NCBI GenBank assembly: GCA_016190445.1
Contig: JACPQL010000011.1
Coordinates: 1-64,000, forward strand
Source: Chloroflexota bacterium
GTDB taxonomy: Bacteria; Chloroflexota; Dehalococcoidia; Lucifugimonadales; JACPQL01
Length of the DNA: 64,000 nt
Reading direction: 5' to 3'
In this document: in pieces, positions 23,624-30,200 of the stretch
Position numbering within the stretch: the first letter of the stretch is position 1
Layout of the letters: each line of letters opens with the position of its first letter
The notes under the pieces: generated by a model
Told to the model about the DNA's origin: nothing
The model's database searches: none
Seen by the model: only the letters and a program-made list of their open reading frames with translations
Program-made: the position numbers and the translations under genes

Positions 23624-24565
23624 ATGGACAAATCAGTGATCATCCAACTGGCGGAGAAGTACCGGAACTGGGGCCGCTGGGGGCCAGAGGACGAGTTGGG
23701 CACGCTCAACTTCGTCACACCGGAGAAGGTGACCCGGGCCTGCTCCCTGGTGAAGAAGGGGCGGGTCTTCAGCCTGGCCATCCCCTTCGATGCCACCGGG
23801 CCTCAGCACCCCAGCCCCACCAACCGTCGCTTCAATCCCATCCACGTGATGCTCCGCACCGGAGGTGACGCTTTTGCCCAGGGTGAGCCCCCCATAATGG
23901 CCAGTTCTGATGACATGGTGTCCATGCCCCTCCAGTGTGCTACCCAGTGGGACAGCCTGGCCCACGTCTTCTACCGAGGCACCATGTACAACAATCGCCC
24001 CGCGACTCTTGTGACCGGAACGGGGGCGGAGAAGAACAGTATTGACAGGACCAAGGACCGGATGGCAGGCCGGGGCGTTCTTCTGGACGTGGCCCGTCAC
24101 AAAGGAGCCCGGTGGCTGGAGCCCGGGTATGCCATCACCGCCCAGGACCTGGACGATTGCGCTCGGCGCCAGAGGGTGCAGGTCGAGCAGGGCGACTTCC
24201 TCCTGGTTCGGACGGGCCACCAGACCCTGTGCCGCTCCCGGGGCGATTGGGGAGAGTACGCTGGAGGCGACGCCCCTGGCCTCTCCCTGATGACGGTGCC
24301 CTGGCTGCACGAGAAGGAGGTAGCATCTGTCGCCTCCGACACCTGGGGCGTGGAGGTGCGCCCCAACGAGGTGCCCGACGTCCGCCAGCCATGGCACGCG
24401 GTGGTGATCCCTAATCTGGGCCTGGCGGTGGGGGAGATCTTCCACCTGGACGAACTGGCCGAGGCCTGCGCCGCCGACGGGGTGTACGAGTTCCTCTTCG
24501 TGGCGCCGCCCATTCCCATCACCCGGGCTGTGGGCTCCCCGGTGAACCCCATGGCCATCAAGTAG
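23624..24565 (+). CDS. Cyclase-family (PF04199) hydrolase
   Basis: 313 residues from ATG 23624 (GAGAGAGG upstream). It belongs to the large group within the kynurenine-formamidase-like cyclase family, with the signatures DELGTLNFVTPEKV and GRVFSLAIPF. The metal motif, usually HxGTHxDxxxH, reads QCATQWDSLAH here: Asp and final His are kept, while the first histidines are Gln/Cys/Gln-like, as I recall for the long subgroup. GRGVLLDVARHKG and WHAVVIPNLGLAVGEIFHLDEL complete the pattern. Members hydrolyse cyclic amides or N-formyl compounds. It is divergent from the aldolase operon and 74 bp upstream of the ferredoxin gene. Confidence 0.88.
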   Translation: MDKSVIIQLAEKYRNWGRWGPEDELGTLNFVTPEKVTRACSLVKKGRVFSLAIPFDATGPQHPSPTNRRFNPIHVMLRTGGDAFAQGEPPIMASSDDMVSMPLQCATQWDSLAHVFYRGTMYNNRPATLVTGTGAEKNSIDRTKDRMAGRGVLLDVARHKGARWLEPGYAITAQDLDDCARRQRVQVEQGDFLLVRTGHQTLCRSRGDWGEYAGGDAPGLSLMTVPWLHEKEVASVASDTWGVEVRPNEVPDVRQPWHAVVIPNLGLAVGEIFHLDELAEACAADGVYEFLFVAPPIPITRAVGSPVNPMAIK

Positions 24566-24639
24566 TGGCAAAGGCCGTTTGCCGCCGGGGCGCTGGCCGG
24601 GTACAATGGCGGCACCTCAACCGGCACGAGAGGTGGATC

Positions 24640-25440
24640 ATGCTGGTAGACAAGGCCAAGTGTGTTGGCTGCGCCAACTGCGTCTCCGTCTGCCCCATGG
24701 GCGCTATCCACATAGGCCCAGACAGGAAGGCGGAGATCAACCAGGACGAGTGTGTGGAGTGCTACACCTGCTACCGCGGGCTGAGCACCGAGCACCTGCC
24801 TCCCTTCCTTGTGCGTAGCGTCCGTGGTGTGCTGCGTCTCTTCAGGCTCAGGTTCGAGCCGGACCCGGATGTGTGCCCTACTGCCGCCCTTACCCCTAAC
24901 GAGATCACCTGGCCCCGGCTGGTGCGTCGGGCCTTCAGCGACCCTGTGGTGCCCCACGAGTCCACCGGGACAAAAGGCAGGGGCACCGCCGAGGTGAAGA
25001 CCAACGACGTCACAGGCCGGGTCGGGCCTGGACAGGTGGGGTTCGTGGTGGAGTTGGGCCGGCCAAGCGTGGGGGCGCGGTTCAGGGAGGTAGACAAAGT
25101 CACACACGCCCTGGCGGATGCAGGCGTGACCTTTGAGCCCAACAACCCTGTAACATACCTCATGTCGGATGTGGAGGCCGGGCAGATCCGTCCTGACATC
25201 TTGAATGAGAAGATCCTCTCATGCATCGTGGAGTCCAAGGCGCCCCTGGAGAGGGTGCCAGCAGTCCTGGACGCGATAGAAAAGGTATCCAAGGGGTTGG
25301 ACACGGTGGTGAGTGTGGGCGTCTCCAGCCGGTGTGACTCGGAGGGAAATGACCCGCTGAAGAAGATTCTGGAGGACGCGGGGTACACCTTCTATCGGGG
25401 CAAGGTCAACCTGGGCCTGGGGAAGCCAGCCAAGGCGTAG
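24640..25440 (+). CDS. Ferredoxin-domain protein with split second cluster motif and novel C-terminal domain
   Basis: 266 residues from ATG 24640 (GAGAGGTGG upstream). The first 4Fe-4S motif is standard (CVGCANCVSVCP, residues about 8-19). The second starts normally (CVECYTC) but its last cysteine (VCPTAAL) comes 34 residues later, after a basic helix-like insert (LVRSVRGVLRLFRLRF). The C-terminal ~150 residues (GQVGFVVELGRPSVGARF, NPVTYLMSD, DILNEKILSCIVE, VVSVGVSSRC) form an alpha/beta domain I cannot name. It is probably an electron-transfer or iron-sulfur sensing subunit. The next two genes, 19 and 11 bp downstream in series, are likely partners. Confidence 0.85.
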   Translation: MLVDKAKCVGCANCVSVCPMGAIHIGPDRKAEINQDECVECYTCYRGLSTEHLPPFLVRSVRGVLRLFRLRFEPDPDVCPTAALTPNEITWPRLVRRAFSDPVVPHESTGTKGRGTAEVKTNDVTGRVGPGQVGFVVELGRPSVGARFREVDKVTHALADAGVTFEPNNPVTYLMSDVEAGQIRPDILNEKILSCIVESKAPLERVPAVLDAIEKVSKGLDTVVSVGVSSRCDSEGNDPLKKILEDAGYTFYRGKVNLGLGKPAKA

Positions 25441-25459
25441 GCACGCCAGAGGGAGTGTC

Positions 25460-26140
25460 ATGACTAACACACTGCACAGGTACGGAAACCCGGAGAGTCT
25501 AAGAGACGACTACATCGTCTTCGCTATCCCCGCTAGGGGCATCAACGACCAGGGGTGTGTGGAGAAGCTGCGCACTTTTCTGCGGTCGGCACTGAAGTAC
25601 AACCCGGTGAACGTGGGCGAGGGGGCCAAGGGGGGCATCTTCAGGCCCTCCAAGTCCCTGAACCTGATAAGCACCTACCTCCGTCCTCGCAAACATGGCG
25701 TCGCGCCTCAGGAAGTGGCGGAGGGCGTGGACGGTCCCGGCACGGTGGCCGCCGTCTTCGACAACAAGGAGTCCATGGAGCGGTTCCTGGAGGAGGTGAA
25801 GAGCCTGGACCTGGGCATCTCGGTGAACGTCAGCGCCCTGGTGGACGACACCAGGGAGGCCTGCCGGCTGGTGGGCATCTGCCCTCACAGCGTCGAGTAT
25901 TCCCTGGGCTTCAGGGGCAGGACCGAGCGGCTGGCCAGCCGCCGCGTTCTGGAGCTCTCCACCATGTGCGGCCACGGCATGGTCTCTTTCCGGCTGGCCC
26001 AGAAGATGATTGACCAGATAAAAGAGGGGAGGCAGACGCCCGAGAAGGCGAGCACTTTCATGGCCAAGTTCTGCACCTGCGGAGTGTTCAACGTCTCCAG
26101 GGCGCGGAGGCTCATGGAAGAGGCCAGGGTGTCCGACTAG
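25460..26140 (+). CDS. Cys-rich conserved protein of unknown function
   Basis: 226 residues. The N-terminal half looks like an alpha/beta sensor or ACT-like fold (VFAIPARGINDQG, GTVAAVFDNKESMERFLEEV, LGISVNVSALVDD). The C-terminal half carries four cysteine motifs: CRLVGICPHSVEYSLGF, TMCGHGMVSFRL, and FCTCGVFNVSRA. That arrangement could hold a metal or iron-sulfur cluster. It has no signal peptide or membrane helix. It is co-transcribed between a ferredoxin-domain protein and an iron-sulfur flavoprotein (OYE/FadH type), so a redox-chain role is likely. I do not recognise the family. Confidence 0.82.
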   Translation: MTNTLHRYGNPESLRDDYIVFAIPARGINDQGCVEKLRTFLRSALKYNPVNVGEGAKGGIFRPSKSLNLISTYLRPRKHGVAPQEVAEGVDGPGTVAAVFDNKESMERFLEEVKSLDLGISVNVSALVDDTREACRLVGICPHSVEYSLGFRGRTERLASRRVLELSTMCGHGMVSFRLAQKMIDQIKEGRQTPEKASTFMAKFCTCGVFNVSRARRLMEEARVSD

Positions 26141-26151
26141 GAGCAGACGGC

Positions 26152-28098
26152 GTGACAAGTCAGGATGGCAAGTACCCCGCACTCTTCTCCTCGGGACGCA
26201 TAGGCACCATGGAGCTGCCCAATCGCGTGGTCATGGCGCCCATGGTCACCCGGCTGGCCACCGACACGGGCGCCGTCTCCCAGCGCCAGATTGACTACTA
26301 CGAGGAGCGCGCCCTTGGCGGAGCGGGCCTCGTTATCGTCGAGGCCTCCTGCGTCCATCCCACCGGCAGGGCCTTCGTCAACCACCTGCGCATTGACGGC
26401 GACGAGGTGGTCACCAGCCATTTCGAGCTCACCGAGGCGGTGCACCGCGCCGGCGCTAGGATAGCCATCCAGCTTCACCACGGCGGGCACCGCTCCACTC
26501 CCCAGCTTGTCGGCGGCAACCTTGTGGCCCCTTCCGAGGTACCCGAGCCCGGCTCGACCCACGTCCCGAAGGCGCTCACGGTGGAGGAGATCGAGGAGCT
26601 AGTGGAGGCCTTCGGGCAGGCGGCGATTCGGGCTGTTCGGGCAGGGTACGACGCCGTGGAGGTCCACGGGGCCCACGGGTACCTCATCCACCAGTTCCTC
26701 TCGCCTGGCACCAACCGCCGCACCGACAAGTTCGGGGGCAGCCCTGAGAACAGAGTCCGGTTCGCCACCATGGTGGTGCAGCGGGTGCGCCAGGCAGTGG
26801 GGCCAACCTACCCTATCATCTTCCGGCTCAGCGCCGAAGGCGGGTACGGCCTGGAGGAAGCGGTCCCCTACGCCCGGTGGGTCGCCGAGGCCGGGGTAGA
26901 TGCCCTGCACATCTCCGCTGGCGGCACGGGCCCGCTCATCTCCATCCCGCGCCATACCAGCCCCATGGCCTACCCCGATGGATGGCTGGTGGAGCACGCC
27001 GCCACGATCAGGAAGAACGTGTCGGTGCCGGTCATAGCCGTGAACCAGATAAGGGAGCCCGCCATGGCCGAAGCCGTGGTGGCCCAGGGAAAGGCCGACT
27101 TTGTCGCCCTGGGCAGGCCCCTCGTCGCCGACCCCTTCTGGCCCGCCAAGGTCAGGGACGGGCGTGAGGCTGAGGTGTGCCCCTGCATCTCCTGCGACTA
27201 CTGCCGCACCGGCCTGCGCATCAACCAGCCAATCCGCTGTCTGGTGAATCCCACAGCCGGGCGCGAGGCCTTTTTCCGCAGCCTGGGGCCTGCTCCCCTC
27301 CCGCGCCGCGTGGTGGTCATCGGCGGCGGCCCAGGAGGCATGGAGGCGGCCTGGCGGGCGGCAAAGCGGGGGCACAAGGTCTCGCTCTACGAGCGCGAGC
27401 AGGAGCTGGGCGGCCAGCTTTGGCAGGCGGTCTTGGCCCCGGACAAGGAGCGCATCTGGCGGCTCCAGGAGTTCCTGACGGGCCAGCTAAAGAGGGGCGG
27501 AGTGCAGGTGCACACCGGGGCCGAGATTGACGGGGCCTCCCTGGAGTCGCTGCGCCCCGACGCCGTCATCCTGGCCAGCGGTGCCGAGCCGGTGCCTGCG
27601 GAGGTCCCCGGGGCCAGCGCGAGCCAGGTGGCACTGGCCAGGGACGTGCTCATGGGGAAGGTGTCGCCCCAGGGCCAGGACGTGGTGGTGCTGGGGGGTA
27701 GGCAGGTGGGGTGCGAGACCGCCGAGTTTCTGGCACGCAGGGGCCACCGGGTGACTGTGGTGGCCAGGTCTCCAGAGCAGGACCTGGCCAAGGAGTCCCC
27801 CTGGACCTACCGGGAGGCCCTCCTGGGCCGGCTGCGCGACCTGGGGGTGCGTTTCCTCACCCGCCACGATGTCCGTCGCGTGCAGGGGAGAAAGGTGGCC
27901 CTGGATGGGTCCGATGGCCAGACCAGCACGGTGGAGGCGGACCTGATTGTGATGGCCCGGGGCTCCGCGCCCCAAGGCCAGATGGCGGAGGCGCTGCGGC
28001 GATGGGTGAGAGAGGTGCATGTGGTGGGCGACTGCGTGGAGCCCAGGACCATCGCTGAGGCCGTGTACGAGGGTGCCCTGGCGGGGAGCCGGGTGTAG
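26152..28098 (+). CDS. NADH:flavin oxidoreductase / 2,4-dienoyl-CoA reductase-type iron-sulfur flavoprotein
   Basis: 648 residues from GTG 26152. An old-yellow-enzyme TIM barrel with FMN (about 1-340) has VHGAHGYLIHQFLSPGTNRRT and GGSPENR. Next is the 4Fe-4S site CISCDYCRTG...IRCLVNP near residue 343. Then come FAD- and NAD(P)-binding domains (VVVIGGGPGGMEAAWRAA near 388; VVVLGGRQVGCETAEFL near 510). This is the FadH / trimethylamine-dehydrogenase architecture. It could reduce an enoyl or dienoyl substrate, or act on amines. It is the last gene of the cyclase-ferredoxin-unknown series and could accept electrons from the ferredoxin. Confidence 0.93.
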   Translation: MTSQDGKYPALFSSGRIGTMELPNRVVMAPMVTRLATDTGAVSQRQIDYYEERALGGAGLVIVEASCVHPTGRAFVNHLRIDGDEVVTSHFELTEAVHRAGARIAIQLHHGGHRSTPQLVGGNLVAPSEVPEPGSTHVPKALTVEEIEELVEAFGQAAIRAVRAGYDAVEVHGAHGYLIHQFLSPGTNRRTDKFGGSPENRVRFATMVVQRVRQAVGPTYPIIFRLSAEGGYGLEEAVPYARWVAEAGVDALHISAGGTGPLISIPRHTSPMAYPDGWLVEHAATIRKNVSVPVIAVNQIREPAMAEAVVAQGKADFVALGRPLVADPFWPAKVRDGREAEVCPCISCDYCRTGLRINQPIRCLVNPTAGREAFFRSLGPAPLPRRVVVIGGGPGGMEAAWRAAKRGHKVSLYEREQELGGQLWQAVLAPDKERIWRLQEFLTGQLKRGGVQVHTGAEIDGASLESLRPDAVILASGAEPVPAEVPGASASQVALARDVLMGKVSPQGQDVVVLGGRQVGCETAEFLARRGHRVTVVARSPEQDLAKESPWTYREALLGRLRDLGVRFLTRHDVRRVQGRKVALDGSDGQTSTVEADLIVMARGSAPQGQMAEALRRWVREVHVVGDCVEPRTIAEAVYEGALAGSRV

Positions 28099-28108
28099 GG
28101 GACACCTA

Positions 28109-28879
28109 CTACTCCCAGCGGGGTGGGCGCTTCTCCAGGAAGGCGGCGGCGCCCTCGGCGGCGTCCCGGCCCGTTCTGCCCAGGACTCGGAGGTCGCGGC
28201 CACGATCTATGGCCTGGTCCAGGTCCAGTTCCGTGGCCATGTTCACCACCTCCTTGCAGAAAGCCAGCGCCGTGGCGCTCTTTTCCACCAGCCGCCTGGC
28301 CAGAGAGCGGGCCTCATCCATCAACCGTGAGGCTGGCACTACCCAGTTCACCAGCCCCAGCCGCAGCGCCTCCTGGGCGTCCACTATATCGCCCGTGAAG
28401 GCCAGGCGGAACAGGCCCTTGCGGTTCACCGAGCGGGCCAGCACCGCCATGGTGGCCCCGGGGAACAGGCCGATGTTGATCTCCGTCTTGCCGAAGCGGG
28501 CGGAATCGGCGGCTATCGCCAGGTCGCAGGCCGCCACCAGTCCACACCCTCCTCCCAGGGCGTAGCCGTTCACTGCTGCGATGACAGGCTTGGGGTAGTG
28601 GAGTAGCCCCTTTATCAAGCGGACGATGTCGTTGTACTCCTCCCGGTCTTCCATTGGCGTCATCACCCGGAAGCGGCGGATGTCCGCTCCGGCGCAGAAG
28701 GCAGGCCCCGCGCCTGTGACGATCAGTACCCTGGCTTCGCCGTCGGCGCGCAGAGCAGCCAGCGTCTCCAGGAGTTGCCCGACCAGTTGGGGACTCAGGG
28801 GGTTGCGCTTTTCCGGCTCGTTCAGGGTCAGGGTGGCGATGCCCTCGGACCTCCCCAGCAGTACATGGCTGTGCGGCAT
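28109..28879 (-). CDS. Enoyl-CoA hydratase/isomerase family protein
   Basis: A crotonase-superfamily protein, 256 residues. The oxyanion-hole segments are AGPAFCAGADIRRF (about 58-72) and VNGYALGGGCGLVAACDLAIA (about 100-120). LFPGATMAVLAR follows at the position where hydratases usually have a catalytic Glu. In the motif I see PGATM rather than PGAGGT, so the hydratase pair Glu/Glu may be incomplete and another crotonase activity is possible. It converges on the OYE/FadH-type gene with a 10-bp gap. No acyl-CoA dehydrogenase or thiolase is adjacent. Confidence 0.9.
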   Translation of the reverse strand: MPHSHVLLGRSEGIATLTLNEPEKRNPLSPQLVGQLLETLAALRADGEARVLIVTGAGPAFCAGADIRRFRVMTPMEDREEYNDIVRLIKGLLHYPKPVIAAVNGYALGGGCGLVAACDLAIAADSARFGKTEINIGLFPGATMAVLARSVNRKGLFRLAFTGDIVDAQEALRLGLVNWVVPASRLMDEARSLARRLVEKSATALAFCKEVVNMATELDLDQAIDRGRDLRVLGRTGRDAAEGAAAFLEKRPPRWE

Positions 28880-28912
28880 TGGACCCTCCGCTGGCAGGAT
28901 TCATGATAGCCC

Positions 28913-29233
28913 TAGTGTCCCGTCCCCGAGGTCCGATGCATAGGCTCGTCCTTCCTGTAGGGAAGGACGGTCTCCCCTCCCGGGGTTGGTGCCCACCCAC
29001 CCACCCCTTCTCGACGCATTCGCGTCGGGAAGGTCAGAGGTAGCCCCCCATCCCAACAGTAATCAGTCTTGTTTGGTCTCCCCCAATAGCTTCGAGGGGG
29101 CGGGGATACCATGGCCGTCCCGATGCAATCGGGACGGGGTGGGCAGGGTGGGAAACAACCTGGGGTGGGGGTGCATTTCCACCTGTGGATAGCACCGCTG
29201 AGTTTTGCAACGTTTCTCTGGGACGGGACACTA
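28913..29233. repeat. MITE-like element with 14-bp perfect terminal inverted repeats
   Basis: TAGTGTCCCGTCCC (28913-28926) and its exact reverse complement (29220-29233) bound 321 bp with no coding capacity. Internal hairpins include CGTCCTTCC/GGAAGGACG (28947-28969) and CGACGCATTCGCGTCG. Both ends begin with TA, as expected for a Tc1/mariner- or IS630-mobilised miniature element. It fills almost the whole gap between two leftward genes. Confidence 0.75.
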
Positions 29234-29246
29234 ATGTACCCCCCTG

Positions 29247-30200
29247 TCACCGCGGCAGGCCGGGCACGGGCAGGCTGCGCAGCAGCTCGTCAATGATCCG
29301 GCGCCCGTCTATGTTGCGGGCCCTGGCCTCTACCGTCAGCACCAGTCGGTGCGCCAGCACCGGGGAGGTCATCTCCTTCACATCGTCCGGGATCACGTAT
29401 TCCCGGCCTCGCAGCAGGGCCAGGCTTCGGGCGGCGCGGAAAAGGGCCAGGGATGCCCGGTGGGACGCTCCGTAGGCCACGGAGGGGTGCTCTCTGGTGG
29501 TGCGCACCAACGAGACGATGTAGTCCCGAACCGAAGCCTCCACCTGCACCTCACTGGCCGCGTGTCGGAGCAGCACCACCTGTTCAGGGCTGGCCACCGC
29601 CTCCAGCTCCTCGATGGGGTGTCCCCGCTCCTGGCGCGCGATGATGGTCAACTCCTCCTCCTTGGAGGCGTAGCCCAGGTGAATGCGGGCCATAAAGCGG
29701 TCCAGTTGCGCCTCGGGCAGAGAGAAAGTGCCCTGGTACTCGATGGGGTTGAGGGTAGCGATGACCATAAAGGGATCAGGCAGCGGGTATGTCACCCCGT
29801 CAACAGTTATCTGCTGCTCCTCCATGGCCTCCAGCAGGGCTGCCTGGGTCTTGGGCGGGGCGCGATTGATCTCGTCGGCCAGGACCACCTGGGCCATGAT
29901 GGGCCCAGGTCGGAACTCAAAGTCCCCCGACCTTTGATTGAAGACGTTCACCCCCATCACATCGCTGGGCAGGAGGTCTGGCACAAACTGGATTCGTTTG
30001 AAAATGCAGCCCGTGGAGATGGCCAGACTCTTGGCAAAGGTGGTCTTGCCCACTCCAGGCACATCTTCGATCAGGAGGTGCCCGCCCGCGATGAGTGCGA
30101 CCAGCCCCTGTTCCACTGCGTGCTGGTTGCCGACTATCACTCGCTTGATGTTGGCGGCCAGCGCCCCGGCGATAGTGGCCGCGGCCTCGATCTGGATCAT
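29247..30200 (-). CDS. MoxR-family AAA+ ATPase
   Basis: 317 residues. Walker A is DVPGVGKTTFAKSLA (about 46-60), Walker B is LADEINRAPPKTQAALLEAMEE (about 110), and sensor 1 is ATLNPIEYQGT. The C-terminal lid has the family's YVIPDDVKEMTSPVLAHRLVL. MoxR ATPases act as chaperones that mature or activate partner proteins, usually encoded next to DUF58 and transglutaminase-like proteins, exactly as here. Its ATG overlaps the stop of the upstream transglutaminase-like gene by four bases (ATGA), so it is the last gene of a tightly coupled operon. Confidence 0.95.
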   Translation of the reverse strand: MIQIEAAATIAGALAANIKRVIVGNQHAVEQGLVALIAGGHLLIEDVPGVGKTTFAKSLAISTGCIFKRIQFVPDLLPSDVMGVNVFNQRSGDFEFRPGPIMAQVVLADEINRAPPKTQAALLEAMEEQQITVDGVTYPLPDPFMVIATLNPIEYQGTFSLPEAQLDRFMARIHLGYASKEEELTIIARQERGHPIEELEAVASPEQVVLLRHAASEVQVEASVRDYIVSLVRTTREHPSVAYGASHRASLALFRAARSLALLRGREYVIPDDVKEMTSPVLAHRLVLTVEARARNIDGRRIIDELLRSLPVPGLPR

